A stretch of 64,000 nt of DNA. It comes from Roseiarcus fermentans. Lineage in GTDB: Bacteria; Pseudomonadota; Alphaproteobacteria; Rhizobiales; Beijerinckiaceae. Both the position numbers and the translations under genes were made by a program. Where the stretch lies: NCBI RefSeq assembly GCF_003315135.1, contig NZ_QNRK01000003.1, positions 186,001 through 250,000 on the forward strand, in the 5' to 3' direction. Numbering within the stretch: the stretch's first letter is position 1; every line of letters starts with the position of its first letter. Under the pieces are notes generated by a model, which was not told the origin of the DNA, did no database searches, and was given only the letters and a program-made list of their open reading frames with translations. Below, piece by piece: positions 16,178 through 24,400 of this stretch.

Positions 16178-17137
16178 ATGGACGCGACGGGGCGGGAGAT
16201 GGATCGGCCAGCAGCGGCGGACGGAGTGGCGACCCAGCCCATCGAAGTGGAACTGATCGCTGTGCTGGCTGCGGTCGCCGACGGCTCGCCCCTCGTCATG
16301 ACGATCGAAGGCGGGCGCGCGCTTCCCTCGGGGTCGTTCGGGGTCGAGCACCGATCGCTGCAATCGGGCCTGAGGGCCTGGGTCGAGCGGCAGACGGGAC
16401 ACACGCTCGGCTACCTCGAACAGCTGTACACCTTCGCCGACTCGGACCGGCGCATCCCTTCGAACGGAGCCCGGGCCATTTCGATCAGCTACCTCGCCCT
16501 GACGCGCGAGGAGCGGCTGGCCGCCTCGCAAGCGGCCTGGCGCCCCTGGTACGAGTACTTCCCATGGGAGGACCATCGCGCGGGGCCGCCTGCGCAGATC
16601 GCGGCGGAGATTGCGCCGCAACTGGCGCGCTGGGCCGAGAGCGGCGGCGACCCGTCGGTGCGCCGCAGGCGCGCAGCCATCGCCTTCGGCCTCGACGGGC
16701 GGCCCTGGAACGAGGAGTTCGTCCTGCAGCGCTACGAGTTGCTCTATGAAGCCGGGCTGATCGCCGAAGCCCGCCGCAGACTCGGCGACGCCGACGGCCT
16801 GCCGCTGGGCGCGCCGATGATCGGCGACCATCGCCGGATTCTGGCGACCGGGATCGCGCGGGTCCGCGCCAAGATCAAGTACAATCCCGTCGTTTTCGAA
16901 CTGATGCCGCCCGCCTTCACCCTGCTGCAACTGCAGCGCTGCGTGGAGGCGGTCTCCGGCCTCAACGTGCACAAGCCCAATTTCCGCCGCCTGATCGAAC
17001 AGCAGCAACTCGTCGAGGAGACCGGCGAAACCATGGCCGACACCGGCGGGCGCCCGGCCAAGACCTACCGCTTCCGCGCCGCCGTGCGCGAGGAGCGCGC
17101 CGCGGCCGGAACCAAGCTGCCGCTAACGCGCGCTTGA
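16178..17137 (+). CDS. nadQ: NadQ-type (COG4111, Nudix-related) transcriptional regulator of NAD synthesis
   Basis: A 319-residue protein with a degenerate Nudix-like N-terminal half (ELIAVLAAVADGSPLVMT, HTLGYLEQLYTFAD, then SISYLALTRE) lacking a full Nudix box, and a C-terminal winged helix (about 235-305: NPVVFELMPPAFTLLQLQ, NVHKPNFRRLIEQQQLV, GRPAKTYRF). NrtR/NadQ-type proteins bind an NAD-related effector and repress NAD synthesis genes. It sits directly upstream of nadABC; its stop codon overlaps the -35 of the nadA promoter. A second in-frame ATG at 16199 is possible. The family name is from context and architecture, and function here is inferred. Confidence 0.8.
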   Translation: MDATGREMDRPAAADGVATQPIEVELIAVLAAVADGSPLVMTIEGGRALPSGSFGVEHRSLQSGLRAWVERQTGHTLGYLEQLYTFADSDRRIPSNGARAISISYLALTREERLAASQAAWRPWYEYFPWEDHRAGPPAQIAAEIAPQLARWAESGGDPSVRRRRAAIAFGLDGRPWNEEFVLQRYELLYEAGLIAEARRRLGDADGLPLGAPMIGDHRRILATGIARVRAKIKYNPVVFELMPPAFTLLQLQRCVEAVSGLNVHKPNFRRLIEQQQLVEETGETMADTGGRPAKTYRFRAAVREERAAAGTKLPLTRA

Positions 17138-17189
17138 CAACCCTTATTCTCATGATAAGTATATGACAGATATGCTCACCATGAGTATA
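17134..17189 (+). promoter_or_regulatory. nadABC promoter with two NadQ-type operator candidates
   Basis: TTGACA (17134-17139) is followed after 17 nt by a weak -10 (aagtat, 17157-17162). Two similar dyads lie on and after it: ttattctcatgataagtata (17144-17163) and tatgctcaccatgagtata (17171-17189), both built from CTCAT/ATGAG half-sites. The first covers the spacer and -10, the second the transcript start and the region just before the nadA ATG at 17194. Such a layout fits repression by the protein encoded immediately upstream. Confidence 0.7.
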
Positions 17190-17193
17190 AGCC

Positions 17194-18174
17194 ATGACCG
17201 TTCTCGACCTGCCGCACGCCGCCAGCGCCCTCTATGACCGGGTGAGCCGCTTCATCCCGCCGTTCGAATGGCCGGCCTTCGAGGCCGACATCGAGGCGAT
17301 CCTGCGGCTCAAGCGCGAGCGCAACGCGATCGTCCTCGCGCACAATTACCAGTCCCCCGAGATCTTCCACTGCGTCGCCGACGTGGTCGGCGACAGCCTC
17401 GCCCTGGCGCGCGAGGCTGCGAGCGGCGATGCGCGCGTCATCGTCATGGCCGGCGTGCATTTCATGGCCGAGACGGCGAAGCTGCTCAATCCGACCAAGA
17501 CGGTGCTGATCCCCGACCCGCGCGCCGGCTGCTCGCTCGCCGAGTCGATCGAGCCCGACGACATCGCGCTCCTGCGCCAGGCCTATCCGGATGCGCCGGT
17601 CGTCACCTATGTCAACACCTCGGCCGCGGTGAAGGCGGCCTCGGACATCTGCTGCACCTCCGCCAATGCGCTCAAGGTCGTCGAATCGCTCGGCGTCCCG
17701 CGCGTCATCATGACGCCGGACGAATATCTGGCCAGAAACGTCGCCGCCCGGACGAAGGTCGAGATCATCGCGTGGCGCGGGCGTTGCGAGGTGCACGAGC
17801 AGTTCACGGCGCGCGACATCCGCGAGCTGCGCGAAGCCTATCCGGGCGCCGTGGTGCTCGCGCATCCCGAATGCTCGCCGGAAGTCGTGGCGGAGGCCGA
17901 TTTCGCCGGCTCGACCGCCGACATGATCGGCTTCGTCGGAGCCAGGCGGCCGGCGCGCGTCGCGCTCGTGACCGAGTGCTCGATGAGCGACAACGTCTCG
18001 GTCCATTATCCGGAGATCGAGTTCCTCCGGCCCTGCGCCCTGTGCCCGCACATGAAGCGGATCTCGCTCGCCGGAATTCGCCGCGCGCTCGAGACGATGG
18101 AGGGCGAGGTGACGATCGACCCGGCGATCGCCGCCCCGGCGCGGCGGGCCGTCGAGCGGATGCTGGCGCTGTGA
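17194..18174 (+). CDS. nadA: Quinolinate synthase A
   Basis: A 326-residue 4Fe-4S enzyme that condenses iminoaspartate with dihydroxyacetone phosphate to quinolinate, the second step of de novo NAD synthesis. Conserved blocks include LAHNYQSPEIFH, FMAETAKLLNP, DPRAGCSLAES, TYVNTSAAVKA and the cluster ligands Cys113, Cys198 (RGRCEVHEQF) and one of Cys281/Cys284 (PCALCPHM). It is the first gene of nadABC and ends with a GTGA overlap with nadB, so the enzymes that make and use unstable iminoaspartate are made together. The upstream dyads point to repression when NAD is abundant. Confidence 0.96.
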   Translation: MTVLDLPHAASALYDRVSRFIPPFEWPAFEADIEAILRLKRERNAIVLAHNYQSPEIFHCVADVVGDSLALAREAASGDARVIVMAGVHFMAETAKLLNPTKTVLIPDPRAGCSLAESIEPDDIALLRQAYPDAPVVTYVNTSAAVKAASDICCTSANALKVVESLGVPRVIMTPDEYLARNVAARTKVEIIAWRGRCEVHEQFTARDIRELREAYPGAVVLAHPECSPEVVAEADFAGSTADMIGFVGARRPARVALVTECSMSDNVSVHYPEIEFLRPCALCPHMKRISLAGIRRALETMEGEVTIDPAIAAPARRAVERMLAL

Positions 18175-19724
18175 CCGCCGAACCGGTGGCGTTGCGCGGA
18201 CGCGTCGTCGTCGTCGGCGCCGGGATCGCCGGGCTGATGACGGCGCTCGCGCTTCGGCCGCGCCCGGTCGTCGTGCTTTCGCGGGGGGCGCTCGGCGCCG
18301 AAGGCTCGACGCTCTGGGCGCAGGGGGGCCTCGCGGCGGCGCTGGGGCCCGGCGATTCGCCCGCGCTCCATGCCGCCGACACGATCGCCGCCGGCGACGG
18401 GCTGTGCGACGGCGCCGTGGTCGAGCGCTTCGCCGAGGCTGCGCCCGCGGCGATCGAGACGCTCGCGCGTCTCGGCGTTCGTTTCGACCGCACGGCCGCG
18501 GGCCGCTTCGCGCTCGGCCTCGAGGCCGCCCACAGCCGGCGGCGCATCGCTCATTGCGGCGGCGACGGCGCCGGGCGCGAAGTGATGCGCGCCCTGCTCG
18601 CCGCGGCGCGGGCCGCGCCCTCGATCGAAATCCTCGAAGGCTATGAGGCGCGGCGGCTCCTCGTCGAGGACAATGTCGCGATCGGATTGCTGGCCGCGGG
18701 GCCGGCGGGGCCGGCGCGGCTGCCGGCGGACGCGGTCGTCATCGCGACCGGCGGAATTGGCGGGCTCTACGAGGACAGCACCAACCCGCCCGGCAGTTTC
18801 GGCCAGGGGCTCGCGCTCGCCGCCCGCGCCGGCGCGGTCCTCGCCGACATGGAGTTCGTGCAGTTTCACCCGACGGCGCTCGACGGCGCGCGCCGTCCGG
18901 CGCCGCTCGTCAGCGAGGCCGTGCGCGGCGAGGGCGCGATCCTCGTCGACGACGCCGGCGAACCGGTCATGGCCGGCATCGCCGGGGCGGAGCTTGCGCC
19001 GCGCGACGTGGTCGCGCGCGCGATCGCGGCGCGCCGCGCTGCGGGCCGACGCGTCTTCCTCGACGCCCGCGCCGCGATCGGGGCGCGGTTCGAGGCGCGC
19101 TTCCCGGTGATCGCCGAGGCCTGCCGCGCCGCCGGAGTCGATCCGGCGCGCGAGCCGATCCCGGTGCGGCCGGCGCAGCACTATCACATGGGCGGGATCG
19201 CCGTGGACGCCGAGGGACGGAGTTCGATCGCGGGCCTTTGGGCGTGCGGCGAGGCGGCCTGCACCGGCCTCCACGGCGCCAATCGGCTGGCCAGCAATTC
19301 GCTGACCGAAGCCGCGGTCTTCGCCGCGATCGTCGCCCGCTCGATCGAGGGCGCGCCCGTGCGCCGGCCGCCGCCCCCCCTCCTCGCCGCTCTCGCGCCT
19401 CCCGCCCCCGATCCGGCGCCGGCGCGCAGGCTGCTGTCGCGGGCGGCCGGCGTCGTCCGCGACGGAGACACGCTTCGCGAAGCGGCGGCGGCGCTGGCCG
19501 CGCTCGCCGCCTCGGGCGGCCCCGCTTCCGATCCAGCGGCCGTCGCGCTGACGATCGCCGTGTCCGCGCTGCGGCGCGCCGACAGCGTCGGCGCGCACAG
19601 CCGGCTCGATTTCCCCCAACCTCCCGCAGACGGCCGGCGCATCCGGCTGACCCTGGCGGAGGCGCTCGCCCAAGCCGCGGCGCTTGCCCAAGCCGCGCCC
19701 GAAATCCACGCCAGGAGAGCCTGA
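18171..19724 (+). CDS. nadB: L-aspartate oxidase
   Basis: A 517-residue FAD flavoprotein that oxidises L-aspartate to iminoaspartate for NadA. It has the N-terminal dinucleotide motif VVGAGIAGLM, the flavin-contact SEGSTLWAQGG-like block (here GAEGSTLWAQGGLAA), the substrate/cap blocks FVQFHPTAL and VSEAVRGEGA, the PAQHYHMGGI loop and the C-terminal GLHGANRLASNSLTEA block of the succinate dehydrogenase/fumarate reductase flavoprotein superfamily. Start is the GTG at 18171, overlapping the nadA stop. The last 100 residues are the short helical domain of the family and are unusually alanine-rich here. Confidence 0.95.
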   Translation: MTAEPVALRGRVVVVGAGIAGLMTALALRPRPVVVLSRGALGAEGSTLWAQGGLAAALGPGDSPALHAADTIAAGDGLCDGAVVERFAEAAPAAIETLARLGVRFDRTAAGRFALGLEAAHSRRRIAHCGGDGAGREVMRALLAAARAAPSIEILEGYEARRLLVEDNVAIGLLAAGPAGPARLPADAVVIATGGIGGLYEDSTNPPGSFGQGLALAARAGAVLADMEFVQFHPTALDGARRPAPLVSEAVRGEGAILVDDAGEPVMAGIAGAELAPRDVVARAIAARRAAGRRVFLDARAAIGARFEARFPVIAEACRAAGVDPAREPIPVRPAQHYHMGGIAVDAEGRSSIAGLWACGEAACTGLHGANRLASNSLTEAAVFAAIVARSIEGAPVRRPPPPLLAALAPPAPDPAPARRLLSRAAGVVRDGDTLREAAAALAALAASGGPASDPAAVALTIAVSALRRADSVGAHSRLDFPQPPADGRRIRLTLAEALAQAAALAQAAPEIHARRA

Positions 19725-19726
19725 TC

Positions 19727-20578
19727 ATGCCGCTCGTCCCCCTTCCCGCGATTCTCGTCGAGCCGCTCGTCCGTCAGGCGCTGCTGGAGGACCTCGGCCG
19801 CGCCGGCGACATCACGACCGACGCCATCGCCCCGGCCGATTGCCTCGTCCGCTGCGTGATGGCGGCGCGGCAGGACGGCGTCGCAGCCGGGCTGGGTCTC
19901 GCCGCCCACGCCTTCCGCCTGATCGATCCGGCGATCCGCTTCGAACCCCGCCTCGCCGACGGCGCCGCAGTCGCCCCCGGAACGGCGCTCGCGATCATCG
20001 AAGGCCCGGCGCGCGGCGTGCTCACGGCCGAGCGCACCGCGCTCAATTTCGTCTGCCGGCTGAGCGGGATCGCCAGCGCGACGGCGCGCCTGTCCGCCTC
20101 GGTGGCGCACACCAAGGCGCGCATCGTCTGTACCCGGAAAACCACGCCGCTCCTGCGCGCGATCGAGAAATACGCCGTGCGCGCCGGCGGCGGCGCCAAC
20201 CATCGCTTCGGCCTCGACGACGCGGCGCTGATCAAGGACAACCACGTCGCCATCGCCGGCTCCGTCGCCGAGGCGATCCGGCGCGTCCGGGCCCATGTCG
20301 GCCATCTGGTCAAGATCGAGGTCGAAGTCGATTCGCTCGCCCAACTGGATGAGGCGCTCGCGGAGCGGGCGGACGCCATTCTGCTCGACAACATGTCGCT
20401 CGACGATCTCAGGCGCGGCGTCGCCATAATTGGCGGCCGCGCCATCAGCGAGGCCTCCGGGCGGGTGACGCCGGAGACCGCCGCGGCGATCGCCGAGACC
20501 GGCGTCGATCTCATCTCGGTCGGGTGGCTCACGCACAGCGCGCCGATCCTCGACGTCGGCCTCGACGCCACGGCCTGA
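19727..20578 (+). CDS. nadC: Nicotinate-nucleotide pyrophosphorylase (quinolinate phosphoribosyltransferase)
   Basis: A 283-residue enzyme that turns quinolinate and PRPP into nicotinate mononucleotide, CO2 and pyrophosphate. It has the N-terminal LEDLGRAGDITTDAI block, the ERTALNFVCRLSGIA helix, TRKTTPLLRAIEKYAV, the GGGANHRFGLDD substrate loop and IKDNHVA, followed by KIEVEVDSLAQ and LLDNMS. ATG 19727 lies 2 nt after the nadB stop with AGGAGAG in front, so it closes the nadABC operon. Downstream is a palindromic intergenic repeat. Confidence 0.96.
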   Translation: MPLVPLPAILVEPLVRQALLEDLGRAGDITTDAIAPADCLVRCVMAARQDGVAAGLGLAAHAFRLIDPAIRFEPRLADGAAVAPGTALAIIEGPARGVLTAERTALNFVCRLSGIASATARLSASVAHTKARIVCTRKTTPLLRAIEKYAVRAGGGANHRFGLDDAALIKDNHVAIAGSVAEAIRRVRAHVGHLVKIEVEVDSLAQLDEALAERADAILLDNMSLDDLRRGVAIIGGRAISEASGRVTPETAAAIAETGVDLISVGWLTHSAPILDVGLDATA

Positions 20579-20713
20579 CGGTCGCCGTCGCGAGTTACCC
20601 CAATCGCCTCACGCGCCGGGACCGAAGTCAGCCCGGCGTCGCGCGCGCTCGCGGATCGCCGGACAGCCGTCTGGCGGAGGCGGCGGCTGCTTTAGCGCAG
20701 GATGAATTGAGGT

Positions 20714-20817
20714 CCGTCATTGCGAGCGAAGCGAAGCAATCCATGACGCCGCATTGGCCCCGGCGTTGATTGCTTCCCCCCGGGCTCTTCGACCCGGGGG
20801 TCGCTCGCAATGACGGC
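20714..20817. repeat. Intergenic palindromic repeat downstream of nadC
   Basis: Outer arms ccgtcattgcgagcgaagc (20714-20732) and tcgctcgcaatgacgg (20801-20816) are inverted, with inner arms gcgaagcaatc (20731-20741) and gattgctt (20768-20775), and a separate hairpin ccccgggctcttcgacccgggg in the right half (20780-20799 approximately). The gtcattgcgagcgaagcgaagcaa type is a well-known dispersed element in alphaproteobacteria. It lies between convergent genes. Confidence 0.85.
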
Positions 20818-20842
20818 GGTGTTTCCGACTGATTTCATTTAT

Positions 20843-21256
20843 CTATAGCCTCTTGGCCAGCCAGATCCGGGAATGGCCGGAGGGAAAATCGTCGAGCCGG
20901 CCGAATTCCCGATACCCGCGCCGTTCGTAGAACTTCGGAGCCTGGAAGGTGAAGGTGTCGAGGTAGACCCCCCGGCAGCCGGATTCGCGGGCGATCGCCT
21001 CCGCGCTCTCGAGCAGACGCGACCCGGTCCCCTGGTTTCGGAACGGCTCGGCCACCCAGAGCCAGCGCACGAACACCCACTCGTAAGCGACCACGACCTG
21101 CATACCGGCCTGAACCGCGCCGGCGCCGTCCCTGCCGACGACGAAGCGCGGCGACCAATCCGCGGGTCCGGCCCGGAGGAGGTTGAAGGCGTCCAGCCCG
21201 TCGCTGATCGCCTCGACCGTAGCATCGTCGGGCGAGGTCTCGCGGACCAGGGTCAA
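20843..21256 (-). CDS. GNAT family N-acetyltransferase
   Basis: A 137-residue acetyl-CoA-dependent acetyltransferase. The fold's acetyl-CoA loop is at WVAEPFRNQGTGSRLLESAE (the Q/RxxGxG/A motif as NQGTGS), preceded by strands GAVQAGMQVVV and VFVRWLWV and followed by VYLDTFTFQAPKFYERRGY, the C-terminal strand-helix typical of small GNATs. Substrate unknown. It reads towards nadC and is separated from it by the palindromic repeat. Start ATG 21256 is 70 bp from the end of the neighbouring cytochrome gene, which reads the same way, so co-transcription is possible. Confidence 0.85.
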   Translation of the reverse strand: MTLVRETSPDDATVEAISDGLDAFNLLRAGPADWSPRFVVGRDGAGAVQAGMQVVVAYEWVFVRWLWVAEPFRNQGTGSRLLESAEAIARESGCRGVYLDTFTFQAPKFYERRGYREFGRLDDFPSGHSRIWLAKRL

Positions 21257-21325
21257 GGCGGGAGCCGTGGTCAGGGTCGATCCTCCGTCGCGACGGACAT
21301 CCGCCGATCCGGCGTCAGGCGCGCC

Positions 21326-21865
21326 TTACTTCGGGAACGGAACGGGCGAATCGGACAGGCTCTGCAGGTAGGCGAGAATGTCGGCGCGCTTCTGCGGCTC
21401 TTTCTCGCCGGCGAAGGCCATCTTCGTGCCGGCGGCCATCCCCTTCGGATTGCCGATCCATCCGTTCAGCTTGTCGTAGGTCCAGTCGCCGCCGAGGCTC
21501 TTGACCGCGTCGGAATAGGCGAAGCCGGGCGCGGAGGCGACCGGACGGCCGACGACGCCCCAGAGGTTCGGGCCGATTTTCGCCGGTCCGCCCTTCTCGA
21601 AGCTGTGGCAGGTGGCGCAGATCTTGGCGTCGGCCGCGCCCTTGCCGGCGTCCGCCTTGGCCAGAAGCTCGGGCAGCGGGGGCTCCTTCGCCGCGGCCGG
21701 CGCCGCGGCGACCGCCGCCGCCGGGGCGGATCCCGGCAGCGCGTAGCCGGGCCGCTCCGTGCGCCAGGGCATGAACACGAGACTCGTGAATTCCACGATC
21801 ACGCCGTAGAACACCAGCGCGCCGAAGAAAGCCAGCATGGTGCGGTTGAAATCTAACGAGGCCAT
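21326..21865 (-). CDS. Membrane-anchored class I cytochrome c (CycM-like)
   Basis: A 179-residue c-type cytochrome. An uncleaved N-terminal membrane helix (residues 9-31) is followed by an Ala/Pro linker and a mitochondrial-like cytochrome c domain with haem site CATCH (Cys83, Cys86, His87) and distal ligand Met149 (GTKMAF). CycM proteins of rhizobia pass electrons between the bc1 complex and the aa3 oxidase at the periplasmic face of the membrane. It is divergent from kdsB-pheA across 138 bp, an arrangement also found in related genomes. Confidence 0.9.
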   Translation of the reverse strand: MASLDFNRTMLAFFGALVFYGVIVEFTSLVFMPWRTERPGYALPGSAPAAAVAAAPAAAKEPPLPELLAKADAGKGAADAKICATCHSFEKGGPAKIGPNLWGVVGRPVASAPGFAYSDAVKSLGGDWTYDKLNGWIGNPKGMAAGTKMAFAGEKEPQKRADILAYLQSLSDSPVPFPK

Positions 21866-22003
21866 TGCGCGCCCTTGGTCGGTTCGAGTTGCCTATCGCC
21901 CCGGGCGGCGCCCGGACGGCCTTGATTAAGCCGCTTTGCCGGCTCGCTGGCAACCCGTATAAGCCCGCTCGCCGCCCACGGCGTCCTCTCATTTTATGCG
22001 AGC

Positions 22004-22747
22004 ATGGCCAATCCTCTGGTTTTGATCCCGGCGCGCATGGCGTCGACCCGCCTGCCGGGAAAGCCGCTCGCCGACATCTGCGGCGAGCCCATGATCGTCC
22101 ACGTCTGGCGCAGGGCGGTCGAAGCCGACATCGGCCCGGTCGTGGTGGCGACGGACGATTCCCGCGTCGCGGCGGCGGTGCAGGCGGCCGGCGGGCGGAC
22201 CGTCATGACCCGCGCCGACCATCCGTCGGGCTCCGACCGCATCTTCGAGGCGGCCGGGACCGTCGACCCGCATGGGCGGCACGACGTGGTGGTCAACGTC
22301 CAGGGCGATCTGCCGACGATCGAAAAGGGCGCGATCCGGGCCTGCCTCGCGCCGCTCGCGGACGTTCGCGTCGACATCGCGACGCTTGCCGCGCCGATCG
22401 TGCGCGAGAGCGAGAAGGACGACCCCAACGTGGTGAAGGCGGTCGGCGCGGAGATCGCCCCCGGGCGGCTGCGGGCGCTCTATTTCACCCGCGCCCGCGC
22501 GCCCTGGGGCGAGGGCGCGCTGCTGCACCATATCGGGCTCTACGCCTATCGCCGCGCGGCGCTCGCCCGATTCGTCGCCCTGCCGCCCTCGGCCCTCGAG
22601 CGGCGCGAGCGCCTCGAGCAACTGCGGGCGCTGGAAGCGGGGATGCGCATCGACATCGCCGTCGTCGACGCCTTTCCGCTCGGGGTCGACACGGCCGACG
22701 ATCTCGAGCGGGCGCGCGCCGCGCTCGCCAGCAGGACGCCAGAATGA
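22004..22747 (+). CDS. kdsB: 3-deoxy-manno-octulosonate cytidylyltransferase
   Basis: A 247-residue enzyme that activates KDO with CTP for lipopolysaccharide core synthesis in the cytoplasm. It begins with the nucleotide-binding [16 protein letters not shown], followed by [29 protein letters not shown], the VNVQGDLP metal-binding block, and HIGLYAYRR near the C-terminus. The usual Asp-Glu-Pro variant QGDEP reads QGDLP here. ATG 22004 is the natural start. Its stop overlaps the pheA start (ATGA), so the two are coupled although their pathways are unrelated. Confidence 0.95.
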   Translation: MANPLVLIPARMASTRLPGKPLADICGEPMIVHVWRRAVEADIGPVVVATDDSRVAAAVQAAGGRTVMTRADHPSGSDRIFEAAGTVDPHGRHDVVVNVQGDLPTIEKGAIRACLAPLADVRVDIATLAAPIVRESEKDDPNVVKAVGAEIAPGRLRALYFTRARAPWGEGALLHHIGLYAYRRAALARFVALPPSALERRERLEQLRALEAGMRIDIAVVDAFPLGVDTADDLERARAALASRTPE

Positions 22748-23610
22748 CCGACACGCGTTCGATCGCCTACCAGGGCGAACCCGGGGCCAATTCGCACATC
22801 GCCTGCGTCGAGAATTTTCCGGAATTCGCGCCGCTGCCGTGCCCGACCTTCGAGGACGCCTTCGCCGCGCTGCAGGACGGCTCGGCCGACCTCGGCATGA
22901 TCCCGATCGAGAACTCGATCGCGGGCCGGGTGGCCGACATCCACGCCCTCCTGCCCGCCTCCGGCCTGCATATCGTCGGCGAGACGTTTTTGCCGATCCA
23001 TTTCCAGTTGCTGGCGCTCCCGGGCGCCCGGATCGAGGAGCTGAAGACGGTGCACAGCCACGTGCACGCGCTCGGCCAGTGCCGCAACATCATCCGCCGC
23101 CACAAGCTGAAGCCGGTGGTGTCGAGCGACACGGCCGGGTCGGCGCGCGAGGTGGCGGAATGGGGCGACCGGAGCCGCGCCTCGCTGGCGACCGCGCTCG
23201 CCGGCCGCATCTACGGCCTCGAGACGCTGGTCGGCGACGTCGAGGACGAGACGCACAACACCACCCGCTTCGTCGTCCTGTCCAAGACCGAGGCGTGGGC
23301 GGCGAAAGGAAACGGGCCGGTCGTCACGACGTTCATCTTCCGCGTGCGTAACGTCCCGGCCGCGCTTTACAAGGCGCTCGGCGGCTTCGCCACCAACAGC
23401 GTCAACATGACCAAGCTCGAGAGCTACATGGTCGAGGGCGAATTTTCCGCCACCCAGTTCCTCGCCGACGTCGACGGCCATCCCGAGGACCCGCCGCTCG
23501 CCCGCGCGCTCGAGGAGCTGACGTTCTTTTCCCGCGAGGTGCGCGTTCTGGGCGTCTATCCCGCCCACCCGTTCCGGATCGAGACGCAGAACGGGCGCAA
23601 CGGAATGTGA
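22744..23610 (+). CDS. pheA: Prephenate dehydratase
   Basis: A 288-residue monofunctional enzyme converting prephenate to phenylpyruvate for phenylalanine synthesis. The catalytic domain (1-185) has [43 protein letters not shown] and the active-site [13 protein letters not shown]-terminal ACT domain (about 200-280: [38 protein letters not shown]) gives feedback inhibition by phenylalanine; it keeps ESY in place of the common ESRP. No chorismate mutase domain is present. The ATG lies inside the kdsB stop overlap. Confidence 0.95.
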   Translation: MTDTRSIAYQGEPGANSHIACVENFPEFAPLPCPTFEDAFAALQDGSADLGMIPIENSIAGRVADIHALLPASGLHIVGETFLPIHFQLLALPGARIEELKTVHSHVHALGQCRNIIRRHKLKPVVSSDTAGSAREVAEWGDRSRASLATALAGRIYGLETLVGDVEDETHNTTRFVVLSKTEAWAAKGNGPVVTTFIFRVRNVPAALYKALGGFATNSVNMTKLESYMVEGEFSATQFLADVDGHPEDPPLARALEELTFFSREVRVLGVYPAHPFRIETQNGRNGM

Positions 23611-23692
23611 TTAGGGGCGGACAGACCGTCGCTTGCCCGCCCCGGCGCCGGTTCGATAGACTGGGCGCGCCCCCGTTGCCCGGAGACCGCCC

Positions 23693-24304
23693 ATGAAGCC
23701 GGCCCGTTTCGCGCTTCTCGCGCTCCTGCCGCTGTTCCCGCCGCCGGCCGGCGCCCAGACCCAGCCGACCGCGGTCGCGCGCGGAGCCATCGAACGCGTG
23801 TCGCCCGACGGCGCGACCCTGGTGACGCGCACGCGCGACGGCCGGGAGCAGACGATCCGGCTCGGCGACGCCTCGACCGTGACGCTCGTCCTCTCGGCGA
23901 CGCTCGCGGACGTGAAGCCGGGCGCCTTCATCGGGGTCGCCGCTGTGCCGGGTGACGGCGGCGCGCTGAAGGCCATGGAGGTGCATATCTTCCCGGAATC
24001 GATGCGCGGGACCGGCGAAGGTCACCGGCCGTTCGACCTCGCGCCCGGCAGCACCATGACCAACGGCGCGGTCGCGGCGCGCGTCGACGGCGTCGGCGGC
24101 GCGAGCGTCACCGTCACCTACAACGGCGGCCAGCAGGTGATTGCGGTCGATCCCGGCGCCCCGATCGTCTCCTTCGCGCCGGGCGCGCGAGCCGATCTGA
24201 AGCCCGGAGCGGCGGTCGTGGCGCGCGGGCCGCGGGAGGGCGACGGGACGATCGACGCCATGCGCATCCTCGTCGGCAAGGACGGACTCGTCCCGCCGCT
24301 GTGA
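23693..24304 (+). CDS. Exported hypothetical protein, DUF5666-like beta protein
   Basis: A 203-residue protein with a Sec signal peptide (residues 1-22, cleavage after PAGA). The mature part is a repeat of small beta domains: IERVSPDGATLVTRTRDG, VKPGAFIGVAAVPGDGG, a strongly conserved-looking HIFPESMRGTGEGHRPFDL segment, then VTVTYNGGQQVIAVDPGAP and LKPGAAVVARG. Such DUF5666-like repeats occur in periplasmic proteins of unknown role. The gene is probably monocistronic: 82 bp after pheA and about 100 bp before the radical SAM gene. No enzyme motif is visible. Confidence 0.7.
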   Translation: MKPARFALLALLPLFPPPAGAQTQPTAVARGAIERVSPDGATLVTRTRDGREQTIRLGDASTVTLVLSATLADVKPGAFIGVAAVPGDGGALKAMEVHIFPESMRGTGEGHRPFDLAPGSTMTNGAVAARVDGVGGASVTVTYNGGQQVIAVDPGAPIVSFAPGARADLKPGAAVVARGPREGDGTIDAMRILVGKDGLVPPL

Positions 24305-24400
24305 CCGTCCGGTCGCCGGCAAACGTCGGCAATCGCACGATTTGCCCGCTCGTTGTGTCCGTGTTAGCGCTCGATCTCCGACTTTCGTGGTTTGGGCGTC

